Shown here: in pieces, positions 45,299 through 55,379 of the stretch
Position numbering within the stretch: position 1 is the stretch's first letter
Layout of the letters: the number at the start of each line of letters is the position of its first letter
NCBI GenBank assembly: GCA_900468535.1
Contig: UBTY01000026.1
Span: 1 to 64,000 of the forward strand
From: Hyphomicrobiales bacterium
GTDB lineage: Bacteria; Pseudomonadota; Alphaproteobacteria; Rhizobiales; Rhizobiaceae
Length of the DNA stretch: 64,000 nucleotides
Direction of reading: 5' to 3'
Notes under the pieces: generated by a model
Database searches by the model: none
What the model was told of the DNA's origin: nothing
The model's input: only the letters and a program-made list of their open reading frames with translations
Made by a program: the position numbers and the translations under genes

Positions 45299-46309
45299 AT
45301 GGACAAGACCCATCTCGTCGACGAAATCACCGGACACCGGCGCATGCGCCGCAACCGCAAGGCGGATTGGACACGGCGGCTCGTGCAGGAAAACCGCGTG
45401 ACCGTCGACGACCTGATCTGGCCCGTTTTCGTCGTTCCAGGTTCAGGCATCATCGAACCTATCCCGGCCATGCCCGGCGTCAATCGCATGAGCGTGGACA
45501 AGCTCGTCGAGGCGACCCGGGAAGCTGCTGATCTCGGGATCCCGGCGATCGCTACCTTTCCGAATATCGAAATGGAGCTGCGCGACGAGACCGGCTCCAA
45601 CAGTCTCGAAGCCAACAACCTGATCAATCAGGCGACGATCGCGATCAAGAAGGCTGTGCCGAACATCGGTATCATCACCGATGTCGCGCTTGATCCTTTC
45701 ACCAGCCACGGTCACGACGGCATTCTGAGACACGGCGAGATCGTCAACGACGAGACGGTCGAGCAGGTCGCCCGTGCCGCCGTCATGCAGGCCGACGCCG
45801 GCTCCGACATCATCTCTCCCTCGGAAATGATGGACGGCCGGATCGGCGCAATCCGCCAGGCACTTGATGCCGCGGGACACCAGAATGTCGGCATCATGAG
45901 CTATGCGACGAAGTTCGCGTCCGCCTTCTATGGCCCGTACCGCGAAGCCATATCAACCGGCGGCCTGCTGAAGGGTGACAAGAAGACTTATTATATCGAT
46001 CCGGCCAACGGCACCGAGGCGATCCGCGATGCGGCACTCGATGTCGAAGAAGGTGCAGACATGCTGATGGTCAAGCCCGGCCTGCCCTATCTCGACATCT
46101 GCTGGCGAATGAAGGAGGCCTTCCGTCTGCCGACCTTCGCCTATCAGGTCTCCGGCGAGTACAGCCAGATCAAGGCGGCCGCGATGAACGGCTGGATCGA
46201 CGGCGAGCGCGCCATGCTCGAAACACTGCTTGCTTTCAAGCGCGCGGGCTGCGACGGGGTTCTGACCTATTTCGCCGTCGAGGTTGCGAAGATACTCTCG
46301 AAGCGCTGA
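45299..46309 (+). CDS. hemB: delta-aminolevulinic acid dehydratase
   Basis: This 336-residue enzyme joins two 5-aminolevulinate molecules into porphobilinogen for heme. It shows the two active-site lysines in SYATKFASAFYGP and MLMVKPGLPYLD. The metal site sequence DVALDPFTSHGHDG has Asp where zinc enzymes have Cys, so it is the magnesium type known in Bradyrhizobium. I chose ATG 45299, with TTGGAAG before it, over TTG 45290. Divergent from the DUF6163-like gene. Confidence 0.95.
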   Translation: MDKTHLVDEITGHRRMRRNRKADWTRRLVQENRVTVDDLIWPVFVVPGSGIIEPIPAMPGVNRMSVDKLVEATREAADLGIPAIATFPNIEMELRDETGSNSLEANNLINQATIAIKKAVPNIGIITDVALDPFTSHGHDGILRHGEIVNDETVEQVARAAVMQADAGSDIISPSEMMDGRIGAIRQALDAAGHQNVGIMSYATKFASAFYGPYREAISTGGLLKGDKKTYYIDPANGTEAIRDAALDVEEGADMLMVKPGLPYLDICWRMKEAFRLPTFAYQVSGEYSQIKAAAMNGWIDGERAMLETLLAFKRAGCDGVLTYFAVEVAKILSKR

Positions 46310-46384
46310 GCGGACGGAAACATTGCATTCGGGGTTGGCGATACCATATCAGCAGGTGATCATTCACCACAGGAGACCATTGCG

Positions 46385-46843
46385 ATGACGCTCAACCCCA
46401 ACCCGCTTTATGCCGCACCGGACGACTGGCGCGCCTATAGCGGGACGCTGAGCCGCCGTGTCTTCGCTTTCGTTCTCGACTACGTGATCATCCTGCTTTT
46501 GTGCATTCCAGCAGCGGTGATCCTGTTCTTCCTGTCGATCGTCACGCTGGGGCTCGGCTTCTTTCTCTACCCGGCCCTCTTCGTGATCGTTGCGGGACTC
46601 TATTTCGGATTTACCGTCGGCGGTCCTTCGCAGGCGTCTCTCGGGATGCGGGCCATGGGTGTCGCGATCATTCGGGTCGATGGGCGGCAGATGGACTTCC
46701 TAACCGCGATCGTCCACCTGGCGCTGTTCTGGATCCTCAACTCCGTGCTGACGCCGCTGATTCTCCTGGTGGGCCTCTTCACAGAGCGCAGCAGACTGAT
46801 TCACGACTTTCTGGTCGGGACGGTTACGATACGCACCGCTTAA
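46385..46843 (+). CDS. RDD-family membrane protein
   Basis: This 152-residue protein has the RDD family layout: SRRVFAFVLDYVIILLL (Arg and Asp in helix 1), two further helices, SLGMRAMGVAIIRVDGRQMD, and a C-terminal RSRLIHDFLVGTVTI. RDD proteins are inner membrane proteins of unclear, possibly transport, function. It lies 75 bases after hemB on the same strand. Confidence 0.85.
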   Translation: MTLNPNPLYAAPDDWRAYSGTLSRRVFAFVLDYVIILLLCIPAAVILFFLSIVTLGLGFFLYPALFVIVAGLYFGFTVGGPSQASLGMRAMGVAIIRVDGRQMDFLTAIVHLALFWILNSVLTPLILLVGLFTERSRLIHDFLVGTVTIRTA

Positions 46844-47016
46844 TGTCCGGAAGCGAGAATTAAACCGCGCTTTCGGCCTTTGCCGGGAGTTTTACGGCAC
46901 CATATCCCAAAGTATGACGTGTAACGGCGGGCCGGCAAATGGCCCCGCTGTTGACGTTTTTCATTCTTAAGTCATGCTGTCATATCAGCTCGAACCGAAG
47001 GAAATCTCCGCAGCAG

Positions 47017-47793
47017 ATGAATACGCAGACAACGCCATCTCCGCAGTTTTATCTGACGGCTCCGGCTGCCTGCCCCTATCTGGCGCACGAGATGGAACGC
47101 AAGGTGTTCACGCATCTCGTCGGGCCCCGTGCGGCGGAAATGAACGACATCCTGACACAGGGCGGCTTCCGCCGATCGCAGAACATCGCCTACCGGCCGG
47201 CATGCGAAGCCTGTCGCGCCTGCGTGTCCGTACGCATTCTGGCGCAGGAGTTCGAGCCGACGCGTTCGATGAAGCGTATTCTTGCGACGAATGCCGATAT
47301 CATATCCACCGAATTCCCGGCGCAGCCGTCGAGCGAGCAATACTCGCTGTTTCGACGTTACCTGGATTTTCGCCATCAGCAGGGCGGCATGTCCGACATG
47401 ACGGTACTCGACTATGCGATCATGGTCGAGGACACGCATGTGAACACAAAGATTATCGAATACCGCCTTCGCGAAGAGGGAGCTGGACTGGAAGCTCGCC
47501 CGACCGGCGAACTCGTTGCTGCGGCGCTTACCGACACGATGAGCGACGGCCTTTCGATGGTCTATTCCTACTTCAATCCCGATCTCGATCGGCGTTCGCT
47601 CGGCACCTTCATGATTCTGGATCACGTCAGGCGCACGAAGGCGCTTGGCCTGCCGCATGTCTATCTCGGCTACTGGGTTCAAGGCTCGCGGAAAATGGAC
47701 TACAAAACACGTTACCAGCCGCAGGAACATCTGACGCCGCGCGGCTGGGAGCGTTTCGATCCATCGGCAGTTTCTGAAAGTTCCCACCCCTAA
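47017..47793 (+). CDS. bpt: aspartate/glutamate leucyltransferase (Bpt)
   Basis: This 258-residue enzyme adds leucine from Leu-tRNA to proteins with N-terminal Asp or Glu, marking them for ClpS/ClpAP. It shows the paired N- and C-terminal ATE domains: [38 protein letters not shown] (Cys-rich), [14 protein letters not shown], and [20 protein letters not shown]. The start ATG 47017 matches the usual length; 46939 is too far upstream. It directly abuts the EamA transporter gene (TAA followed by ATG). Confidence 0.93.
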   Translation: MNTQTTPSPQFYLTAPAACPYLAHEMERKVFTHLVGPRAAEMNDILTQGGFRRSQNIAYRPACEACRACVSVRILAQEFEPTRSMKRILATNADIISTEFPAQPSSEQYSLFRRYLDFRHQQGGMSDMTVLDYAIMVEDTHVNTKIIEYRLREEGAGLEARPTGELVAAALTDTMSDGLSMVYSYFNPDLDRRSLGTFMILDHVRRTKALGLPHVYLGYWVQGSRKMDYKTRYQPQEHLTPRGWERFDPSAVSESSHP

Positions 47794-48675
47794 ATGCATT
47801 CCGGCATCTCCGCTCATCGCAAAGGCCTTCTGCTGACGGCGATCGGCGGCTTGGCGCTTTCCATGGATATTCCGCTCGTACGGCTCGCACACGGCGACAT
47901 GTGGTCTATCCTCGGGATCCGCAGCATCACGACCGTCGCGGTGACGCTGCTTATTGTCGTAGCGATTCGATGCATCAAAGGCGGCTGGCCGGTGCTTGTG
48001 CCCGGTCGCCACGGGATTGCCTGTGGCATTCTCTACGGCTGCTCGACCCTGACCTTCCTGCTGGCGGTCTTCCATACGGCAACAGCGAACGTGGTCTTCA
48101 TCGTCGCGTTCAACCCGATGTTCGGCGCGTTGCTGTCATGGGTGTTTCTGAAGGAGCGCCCCGCCCGCTCGACTCTTTTGACCATGATCGTCATGGTGTT
48201 CGGCGTATCCTTGATCGTCTATCAAGGACTATCCGGGGGCCATTTCTTCGGCGATGCGATGGCGCTGCTGTCTGCGCTCATCCTCGCATCGGCAATTACC
48301 GTTGGTCGAGCCTCAGGCCGGGATATGGGGTTTGTTCCTCTGCTGGCGGCCGTGTTTCCGGCCGCGCTCGGCCTCGCCAATGCACTGCCTGCAGGACCCG
48401 GAATCGCGCATCCCGCATGGATCGTCTTCAACGGCGCCGTGCTGATGCCGATTGCCTTCTGGTGCCTCGCGACGGGGCCGAAATATCTCTCGGCGCCTGA
48501 AGTCGGCATGTTCTATCTGCTGGAGACAATCCTCGCGCCGATCTGGATCTGGCTGATTTTCTCGGAAACCCCGCCGACCATGACACTGATCGGCGGTGCC
48601 ATCCTGGTTTGCGCCATCATGGGGCACTCGCTTTGGATGGCGCGGCGGCCGCATGCGCGGCAAGCGCTGGCATGA
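47794..48675 (+). CDS. DMT-superfamily (EamA) transporter
   Basis: This 293-residue inner-membrane protein has ten hydrophobic segments in two EamA repeats: LLLTAIGGLALSMDIPLVRL..., and later GHFFGDAMALLSALILASAI. EamA proteins export or import small metabolites; the substrate cannot be told. It starts directly after the bpt stop and converges with the SRPBCC gene, overlapping it by 59 bases. Confidence 0.88.
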   Translation: MHSGISAHRKGLLLTAIGGLALSMDIPLVRLAHGDMWSILGIRSITTVAVTLLIVVAIRCIKGGWPVLVPGRHGIACGILYGCSTLTFLLAVFHTATANVVFIVAFNPMFGALLSWVFLKERPARSTLLTMIVMVFGVSLIVYQGLSGGHFFGDAMALLSALILASAITVGRASGRDMGFVPLLAAVFPAALGLANALPAGPGIAHPAWIVFNGAVLMPIAFWCLATGPKYLSAPEVGMFYLLETILAPIWIWLIFSETPPTMTLIGGAILVCAIMGHSLWMARRPHARQALA

Positions 48676-49123
48676 CTGGAACGACGCCGTCCAGCTCGCG
48701 TTCGAGACCTTCGAGCACGTGAACCCACCCCTGGCGGGTTTCCTCCTCGAAATGCCCCCATTCAGCGCACATTTCGTGAGATAGGGTAAGCTTGGTACCC
48801 TCGCCTAGCGGCTCTATGTCGATCTGGATTCGATCGGCATTGTGGTCATGCTCGGCGACCGAGAAGCAGAACACCATGCGCCGCGGTCGACGCAGCTCGA
48901 GAAATACGCCGTAATGCACCGCATCTCCCGTCGGGCGCCGGTCGATGACGAGAAAATGTCCTCCGACGCGCGCATCGATGTCGGCGCGGATCACCCGTCC
49001 ACTGTCCGTGGCAAACATGAACCGCTTGGCTCTTTCCGGGTTGAGCCAGGCATCATAGACGGCGCAGGGCGACGCGGCATAGGTATGCTCGACGTTCAAC
49101 GTGATGGTATTGCAAGCACTCAT
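48617..49123 (-). CDS. SRPBCC/AHSA1-domain protein
   Basis: This 168-residue protein has the START/AHSA1 lipid-binding-like fold: TYAASPCAVYDAWLNPERAKRFMF, GGHFLVIDRRPTGD, GVFLELRRPRRMVFCF, TKLTLSHEMC and RQGWVHVLEGLER. Relatives bind hydrophobic ligands or act as Hsp90 co-chaperone-like proteins. GGAGG seven bases before ATG 49123 sets the start; the longer frame to 49252 is rejected. It overlaps the EamA gene by 59 bases tail to tail. Confidence 0.85.
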   Translation of the reverse strand: MSACNTITLNVEHTYAASPCAVYDAWLNPERAKRFMFATDSGRVIRADIDARVGGHFLVIDRRPTGDAVHYGVFLELRRPRRMVFCFSVAEHDHNADRIQIDIEPLGEGTKLTLSHEMCAEWGHFEEETRQGWVHVLEGLERELDGVVPVMPALAAHAAAAPSKASAP

Positions 49124-49278
49124 CAACATTCCTCCGTGATCGGACACGGCGCCACCGTGGCGCCATACGCGATCATTCCGTCCGCCATCGGAATGATTTC
49201 TGTCCATGTCGTGATTGCAGGACAAAAATAGAGGAGTTGCCCCGCTCGCCAAGAGCGAGGCGCGGATTTATTTTCGCG

Positions 49279-51534
49279 TCAACCGGCAAACTTGCCGCTG
49301 CGCGGGAAGCCCTTCGGGACGGTTCGGCCGGCTGTCGCACGGTCGGCAAGCCACTCGGCAAGCTCGTCCTTGTTCTTCGTAAAGGTACGTCCAGCGCTGT
49401 CTTCCCAGACGAGTCCGTCAGCGATTGTAAAGCAGCGAACGTCGGAAATGCCGCCGTCCTTGTAGCGCTGCAGACGAACACCCTTGCCGCGGCCCATCTC
49501 CGGTACCTGCGCCAGCGGGAAGACAAGCAGCTTGCGATTTTCGCCGACAACCGCGACATGGTCGCCGCTCACGGGGACGATCAACTTCGTCTCATCCGGC
49601 ATGGAGACATTCATGATCTGCTTGCCCTTGCGGGTATTGGCCACCATGTCGCCTTCGGCAACGACGAAACCATTGCCGGCAGTAGAGACGATCATCTGCT
49701 TGCGAGCAGGATCGTGGACGAAGGCGGTCAGGACGTCCTGATCGTTGTCCATATCGATCATGATGCGCAGCGGTTCGCCATGGCCTCGACCGCCGGGCAG
49801 CTTGTCGCCGCCAAGCGTGTAGGCCTTGCCGCCCGTGGTGATGATCAAAATCTTGTCGGTCGTCTGTGCCGGGAAGGCAACCTTCAGCGCATCGCCTTCC
49901 TTGAAGGTCAGGGTCGCGGTATCAGAGATGTGACCCTTCAGCGCGCGGATCCAGCCCTTTTCGGAGACGACGACGGTGATCGGCTCCTTCTCGATCATCG
50001 CCTGCTGGATTGCCTGCTCATCGGCCTCAGGCGCATCGGCAAACTGGGTGCGGCGGCGGCCAAGCTCGGTCGCCTTCGCGAACTTCTTCTTCACCTCGCC
50101 GATTTCCCAGGCGACGGTCTGCCATTGCTTGTCTTCGGATGCGAGGAGCGCTTCGATCTCGCCCTTTTCCTTGGTGAGCGCGTCGAACTCGGTGCGGATC
50201 TCGAATTCCTCGAGCTTGCGCAACGACCGCAGGCGCATGTTGAGGATCGCTTCGACCTGATTGTCGGTGAGCGACCAGCGCGCGATCATGACAGGCTTCG
50301 GCTCATCTTCCTCGCGGATGATGCGAATGACCTCATCGATGTTGAGGTAGGCGACGAGCAGACCGCCGAGGATTTCCAGGCGACGATCAATGGCGGCGAG
50401 ACGGAAGCGCGAGCGGCGCTGCAGCACTTCGCGGCGATGGTCAAGCCACTCCTTCAGCACTTCGTTCAAAGCCATGACGCGCGGAATGCGGCCCATGGAG
50501 AGAACGTTCATGTTCAGCGGGAACCGGCTTTCCAGTTCCGTCAGCTTGAACATCGATTCCATCAGGATCGTCGGATCGACGGTGCGGTTCTTAGGTACGA
50601 GGACAACGCGGACGTCTTCGGCAGACTCGTCCCTGATGTCCTCGAGCAATGGAAGCTTGCGCGCCAGCAGGAGTTCGGCGATCTTTTCGATCAGCCGCGA
50701 CTTCTGCACCTGGAACGGAATTTCGGTGACGACGATCTGATAGCCGCCGCGGCCAAGATCCTCTGTCTCCCACTTGGCGCGTGTGCGGAAGCCGCCACGG
50801 CCGGTCTTGTAGGCTTCGATGATGCTTTCGCGGCTATCGATGATGATACCGCCCGTCGGGAAATCCGGGCCAGGGATGAATTCCACCAGCTTTTCGACCG
50901 ATGCATCCGGGTGCTTGATGAGGTGGAGCGCGGCGTCGCAGAGTTCGTGGACGTTGTGCGACGGAATGGAGGTCGCCATGCCGACAGCGATACCGGAAGA
51001 GCCGTTCGCGAGCAGGTTCGGGAAGGCGCCCGGCAGGACAACCGGCTCTTCGTCTTCTTCGTTGTAGGTCGGGCGGAAATCGACGGCATCCTGTTCGATG
51101 CCATCGAGCAGCAGACCCGCGACCTCGGTCATGCGGGCTTCGGTGTATCGATAGGCTGCGGCGCTGTCGCCGTCGATGTTGCCGAAGTTACCCTGCCCGT
51201 CGACGACGGGATAACGCTGCGAGAAATCCTGCGCCAGGCGCACCAGCGCGTCATAGACCGACTGGTCGCCGTGCGGGTGGAACTTACCGATGACATCGCC
51301 GACGATACGAGCGCATTTCTTGAAGGCCGAATTTGGCCGAATGCCCATCTCGCTCATGGCGTGAATGATACGGCGATGCACCGGCTTCAGGCCGTCGCGC
51401 ACATCGGGAAGCGCGCGGTGCATGATGGTCGATAGCGCGTAGGCAAGGTAGCGCTCTTCGAGCGCCGCCTTCAGATCGACCGGAAGGATACTATCGTCGT
51501 CTCCGCCAGAGGGCGGCAAAATCTCTTGTCCCAT
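49279..51534 (-). CDS. parC: DNA topoisomerase IV subunit A
   Basis: This 751-residue type IIA topoisomerase subunit, with ParE, decatenates daughter chromosomes. It shows [21 protein letters not shown], the active-site Tyr in [12 protein letters not shown], and [22 protein letters not shown]. The length and the degenerate GyrA-box ([10 protein letters not shown]) fit ParC rather than GyrA. I chose ATG 51534 (MGQEILPP); the frame extends to 51795, but the extra 87 residues are not conserved-looking. Divergent from the secreted-protein gene at 51774. Confidence 0.92.
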   Translation of the reverse strand: MGQEILPPSGGDDDSILPVDLKAALEERYLAYALSTIMHRALPDVRDGLKPVHRRIIHAMSEMGIRPNSAFKKCARIVGDVIGKFHPHGDQSVYDALVRLAQDFSQRYPVVDGQGNFGNIDGDSAAAYRYTEARMTEVAGLLLDGIEQDAVDFRPTYNEEDEEPVVLPGAFPNLLANGSSGIAVGMATSIPSHNVHELCDAALHLIKHPDASVEKLVEFIPGPDFPTGGIIIDSRESIIEAYKTGRGGFRTRAKWETEDLGRGGYQIVVTEIPFQVQKSRLIEKIAELLLARKLPLLEDIRDESAEDVRVVLVPKNRTVDPTILMESMFKLTELESRFPLNMNVLSMGRIPRVMALNEVLKEWLDHRREVLQRRSRFRLAAIDRRLEILGGLLVAYLNIDEVIRIIREEDEPKPVMIARWSLTDNQVEAILNMRLRSLRKLEEFEIRTEFDALTKEKGEIEALLASEDKQWQTVAWEIGEVKKKFAKATELGRRRTQFADAPEADEQAIQQAMIEKEPITVVVSEKGWIRALKGHISDTATLTFKEGDALKVAFPAQTTDKILIITTGGKAYTLGGDKLPGGRGHGEPLRIMIDMDNDQDVLTAFVHDPARKQMIVSTAGNGFVVAEGDMVANTRKGKQIMNVSMPDETKLIVPVSGDHVAVVGENRKLLVFPLAQVPEMGRGKGVRLQRYKDGGISDVRCFTIADGLVWEDSAGRTFTKNKDELAEWLADRATAGRTVPKGFPRSGKFAG

Positions 51535-51773
51535 CCGTCTTGAGTAGCCGAGATAGCCTGCGCGGGCAAGGAATCCGGGCATTCCGGCTGTGGATGACGT
51601 CTCGGAACGATACGAAAAGAATGACACCGGGCGCTTTGCCTGAATTTGGTCGTTCTTTCGTTTTCCTTTCAACACAAATTTAGAAATCCGCAAATATAAA
51701 CCGCGATCGAACCACAGTAGACCGGCGACGAATTCTCGCTCGCCGCTCAGCACTGCCACCAGGGGGACCCCAG

Positions 51774-52961
51774 ATGACGTTTTACCGGACGACACGGCTG
51801 ATGCTTTCGGGCGCTGCCTTTCTTTCTCTCGCCGGCTCGGCCTTCGCGCTCGACGGCCAGGACCTGCTGACCAAGATCAACGCGGCCTACAGCCTGCAGG
51901 GCGGCACGCTCGTCGCAGACGGCGTCGATGTCGACGGAACGACCGTGACGTTGAAGAAGGCAAGCTTCAAGCCGAACAGCGGCCAGCCGGTCTCCATCGG
52001 CGACATCACCATGACCGGCGTCGAGGAAGACGAAGACGGCGGCTACTACGTCGAGGAAGCGTCCTTCCCGAATGTCAGCGCCACCAACGACGGCGCCACC
52101 TTCACGGCATCCGACCTGAAGCTCGGTGGCATCTCGATCCCGGCCAACCCGAAGGGTGACGGACTCGACTCCATGTTGCTCTACGAAACCGCGCATAGCG
52201 GTCCGGTCAAGGTCGTCCAGGACGACGCCGAACTGTTCTCGATTGCGGAAAGCGACGTCAACCTGACACTGCGCGAAGACGAATCCGGCTTCGATTTCGA
52301 CGGCGCGTTCAAGAGCCTCAAGGCGGACCTCACCAAGGCCAGCGACCCGCAGAGCAAGGAAGCGATCGAAAAGCTCGCCCTGCAGCACGTCAGCGGCGAC
52401 ATCACCATGAAGGGCGCCTGGGAACTGACACCCGGCACGATCGACGTTTCTGAGTTTGCGTTCGACTTCACCAACATCGGCAAGCTCAACCTCGCCTTCA
52501 AGATCTCCGGCTACACGATGCCGTTCGTGAAGTCGCTGCAGGAAGCAGCCAAGCAAGCTGAAGCCAATGCGAACAAGGAAGAGGCGCAGCAGGCGCTTGG
52601 CCTCTCCATGCTCGGACTGTTGCAGCAGTTGTCGTTCGAGAGCGCCCAGATCCGCTTCGACGACGCCTCGATCACCAAGCGCGCGCTAGACTACGCCGGC
52701 AGCCAGCAGAACATGTCCGGCCAGCAGATGGCCGACTCCCTGAAGGCAATGACGCCGATCATGCTCGCCCAGCTCAACATTCCCGAGCTTCAGAACGCCG
52801 TATCGGCCGCCGTCAACACCTTCCTCGACAACCCGAAGAGCCTGACGCTCGCTGCTGCTCCGGCAAAGCCGGTTCCGTTCCCGATGATCATGGGCGCGGC
52901 CATGGGTGCACCGAACACGCTGCCGCAGGTCCTCGGCGTCAAGGTTTCGGCCAACGATTGA
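51774..52961 (+). CDS. secreted protein of unknown function
   Basis: This 395-residue exported protein has a signal peptide (residues ~1-25, ending SAFA-LDG). The mature part is rich in Asp/Gly/Thr with repeated short strands in an order such as [18 protein letters not shown] and [19 protein letters not shown], then a helical segment ([22 protein letters not shown]) and a Pro/Met-rich end. No family is recognised. It is divergent from parC across 239 bases and has its own UUCG-loop terminator. Confidence 0.8.
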   Translation: MTFYRTTRLMLSGAAFLSLAGSAFALDGQDLLTKINAAYSLQGGTLVADGVDVDGTTVTLKKASFKPNSGQPVSIGDITMTGVEEDEDGGYYVEEASFPNVSATNDGATFTASDLKLGGISIPANPKGDGLDSMLLYETAHSGPVKVVQDDAELFSIAESDVNLTLREDESGFDFDGAFKSLKADLTKASDPQSKEAIEKLALQHVSGDITMKGAWELTPGTIDVSEFAFDFTNIGKLNLAFKISGYTMPFVKSLQEAAKQAEANANKEEAQQALGLSMLGLLQQLSFESAQIRFDDASITKRALDYAGSQQNMSGQQMADSLKAMTPIMLAQLNIPELQNAVSAAVNTFLDNPKSLTLAAAPAKPVPFPMIMGAAMGAPNTLPQVLGVKVSAND

Positions 52962-52982
52962 TCGTTGCGCTGATTACGTATG

Positions 52983-53008
52983 AAAGCCCGGTTCGCCGGG
53001 CTTTTTTT
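52983..53008 (+). terminator. terminator of the secreted-protein gene
   Basis: AAAGCCCGG (52983-52991) and CCGGGCTTT (52996-53004) form a 9-bp stem with a TTCG tetraloop, and eight T follow the stem on the plus strand. Confidence 0.92.
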
Positions 53009-53011
53009 TCG

Positions 53012-53635
53012 TTATGGATAGCTCAGCACAACGGCTGCGGTAACGGAAGTCAGTACCCAGTAGGTCACGATCCAGAGCAGCTTATTCGGTGCTCTTGCCC
53101 ACGGCGTATGGTGAAAGCGTTGGGTCCGCCAGGCAATCAGGCAGATCGCCAGCAGCGATGCCGGAAAACAAACAAGCAACCGTGTGCAAAAAGGCGGAAG
53201 CAGGTCCCGCAGGATATTCACAAGCGTATCTCCGACCATAAGATCGACACCGATGCTAGCGGCCCCGTAAATGAAGATCGTCGCCAGGAACATGGAATAG
53301 ACGAGTTTCGTGAACTTGGCCGTGTCTTCCCTGATCGTTGCGTTCGGGCTTGCGCATATGCCGACAACTCCAGCAACAAACATGAAGGCGTAGCACACAC
53401 CGGTAGCAACAAAGTTCGTGAGCAGATCGTTAGGCGCCGCCGGAACCAAAACTCGGCCGACCGTCAAAGCAACGCTGCCGATCGCGCAAAGCGCCAGAGC
53501 ATCGAACACCTGCCGGTAGTTCCTTCGCTGCATGAGATAGTGCGGAACTCGAAGCTCTATGACTGAATCGAGAATATTGTTGCTAGCTGCCGAATTCGGC
53601 GTCACCGGACTAGCGCGCTCAGGAGCTTTTGCCAT
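53012..53635 (-). CDS. integral membrane protein, unknown function
   Basis: This 207-residue protein has about five TM segments (residues ~46-66, 74-95, 108-130, 150-172 and 185-205), starting after a polar N-terminus with RVPHYLMQRRNYRQVFDAL. I do not recognise a family. It is six bases downstream of the next minus-strand gene (its upstream neighbour at 53642), so the two form an operon. Confidence 0.7.
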   Translation of the reverse strand: MAKAPERASPVTPNSAASNNILDSVIELRVPHYLMQRRNYRQVFDALALCAIGSVALTVGRVLVPAAPNDLLTNFVATGVCYAFMFVAGVVGICASPNATIREDTAKFTKLVYSMFLATIFIYGAASIGVDLMVGDTLVNILRDLLPPFCTRLLVCFPASLLAICLIAWRTQRFHHTPWARAPNKLLWIVTYWVLTSVTAAVVLSYP

Positions 53636-53641
53636 CGCGCT

Positions 53642-54472
53642 TTACTCCTGATCGTCCGGCGTGCGATTCCAGAAAAGCTTTAACCTGCGGCCCTCGAGCG
53701 ACTCTTCCTGGTCGGCATCGGGGCCAGCGGAATCGAGATCAATCACCGTCACCTGCGTCCTTGTCGCATCTTTCGCAGGTTTGACTTTGAAGCAGATCAC
53801 CTCGCCGTTTCGCGGATCAGGCTCCTCATAGTATTTGAGCGTGGCCTTCAAGCCCAATATCGCTTCATCACTCCTTACGCCCGCCCATGCAGGCTTCCCG
53901 AAGAGCAATGCGATCCAATTGCGTTCGCTTTCGATCGGCTTGACCTCGTCAAAGGAGAAAACCTTCCGTCGCAACCTGTCGAAAGTGTCCCGATTTTCTT
54001 CAGCTTGGTACTGATACGCGGTGTGAAACCGATTGAGCACCCGGTTGATATCCTTGGCGTTCGAATGAACGTCTTGGTAGATTTGAATATCCACCTTGCC
54101 GTTCATTGCCTTGACCCGGCGAGGCTCTTTGCCTTTGACATAGATCTTCGTCGTAGTTCGGCTCAGTCGGACATCACGATCTCTTATGTCGCTACCCTTG
54201 GCGATATCGACGATCTTGAACAGGACCATGCCACCGCTGTTAGGGCGAACATCCTTTATGCCGTAGCCGAAAAGCAGATTTTCGTCGGGAACATCATATC
54301 GGCTTGCTGACGCGTAGTCCCACCTGCCTTTACCGTCGATGTTGTAGACGTACAGCTTTCCGTTTTGAACGAGCCGGTCGAAACGAATGCCCCCACAGCT
54401 GTCATTCTTGCTGTACGCAAGTGCTGGCGCGGCAAGGGTCAACCCCATGGCGAATATGGCTGTAATCTTCAT
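53642..54472 (-). CDS. secreted protein of unknown function
   Basis: This 276-residue protein has a signal peptide (MKITAIFAMGLTLAAPALAYS). The mature domain is polar and contains FGYGIKDVRPNSGGMVLFKIVDIA and a Cys near the N-terminus and another at VICFKVKPA. No known motif is visible. I chose ATG 54472 over 54505 because GGGGGAAG lies upstream and the signal then sits at the terminus. It precedes the membrane-protein gene by six bases; the pair has no recognised relatives. Confidence 0.7.
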   Translation of the reverse strand: MKITAIFAMGLTLAAPALAYSKNDSCGGIRFDRLVQNGKLYVYNIDGKGRWDYASASRYDVPDENLLFGYGIKDVRPNSGGMVLFKIVDIAKGSDIRDRDVRLSRTTTKIYVKGKEPRRVKAMNGKVDIQIYQDVHSNAKDINRVLNRFHTAYQYQAEENRDTFDRLRRKVFSFDEVKPIESERNWIALLFGKPAWAGVRSDEAILGLKATLKYYEEPDPRNGEVICFKVKPAKDATRTQVTVIDLDSAGPDADQEESLEGRRLKLFWNRTPDDQE

Positions 54473-54668
54473 GCCCACTTCCCCCATCTGAGAGAAAATA
54501 GACACATAAAACTTTGCAAGCGTCTACAAACCACACGCAATCACTGATTGCACTTCATGTGCCGAGACAATCCCGAGCAACGCTTCAACAAAACCTAAGC
54601 AGACGGCACACTCAGCAGGTGCCTGGAACCGGCATACTAAGGCCCGCCAAGCTTTCCTCTCTTGGGTT

Positions 54669-55313
54669 CTAGACAGTGTAACGGCGCAGTTCGGTCAGGG
54701 CGTGGTCGACCACGGCCATGAGCTCTGACGTGGTGGCACCGTCACGTGCCTGGACGGACATGCCCTGGACAATGGCGCCGAGGAAGCGGGCGAGCGAGGC
54801 TGCGTTGGCATCGGCTCTGATGTCCCCTTCCTCGATGCCGCGCTCGATGCGTGACATGAACAGCCGGAGCGTGTCCAGCCGGAGCGAGGAGACATAGTGG
54901 GCGATGTCTTCGTTCTCGGGCGCGCAGTTCAGGACTGCCGTCGAGATCATGCATCCCTTCGGATGTTCCGGCGCCGTGAAGATGATGGCCGAGTTCTTGA
55001 GAAATCGGGCGAAGGTGGTGACGGTATCGATCGCTTCGCTGAACGGATTGCCCGGATCCGGCCGGGGCATGCGGCGATACTGGTTCAAAGCTTCGCGGTA
55101 GAGCTCGGCCTTGGAGCGGAAGGCGGCATAGAGGCTCTGCGGGGTTATCCCCATCGATGCGGTCAGGTCCGCGATGGACGAGCCGTCGTAGCCATGTTCC
55201 CAGAACGTATCGCGCGCGGCAGCAAGCACCGTCTCCCGATCGAATGCGGGTGGGCGCCCTCGCCGGCCTGATGTCACCTTTTTGGCGATATCGTCATTTT
55301 CCACAATGATCAC
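54669..55313 (-). CDS. TetR/AcrR-family regulator
   Basis: This 214-residue regulator has an N-terminal HTH: RGRPPAFDRETVLAAARDTFWEHGYDGSSIADLTASMGITPQSLYAAFRSKAELY, and an all-helical ligand domain. The GTG at 55313 is used; an alternative GTG is at 55304. It is divergent from the beta-lactamase-fold hydrolase gene across 66 bases that contain a CCTGA-TCAGG palindrome. Repression of that gene is inferred. Confidence 0.88.
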   Translation of the reverse strand: MIIVENDDIAKKVTSGRRGRPPAFDRETVLAAARDTFWEHGYDGSSIADLTASMGITPQSLYAAFRSKAELYREALNQYRRMPRPDPGNPFSEAIDTVTTFARFLKNSAIIFTAPEHPKGCMISTAVLNCAPENEDIAHYVSSLRLDTLRLFMSRIERGIEEGDIRADANAASLARFLGAIVQGMSVQARDGATTSELMAVVDHALTELRRYTV

Positions 55314-55331
55314 TCTAGAATTATCTGGCGA

Positions 55332-55346
55332 CCTGAGTTATTCAGG
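55332..55346. promoter_or_regulatory. palindrome between tetR and hydrolase genes
   Basis: CCTGA (55332-55336) and TCAGG (55342-55346) are perfect arms with a 5-base centre, placed in the middle of the 66-base divergent gap. It is a candidate operator for the adjacent TetR protein; the match is short and could be by chance. Confidence 0.4.
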
Positions 55347-55379
55347 AACGGTCATTGTGATTATAGGAGATCTGGTCCG

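Noticed and set aside
49237-51435. 732-codon open frame opposite parC
   Set aside because: It is the antisense shadow of parC; such long frames are expected in high-GC coding DNA, and it lacks a recognisable domain and start signal.
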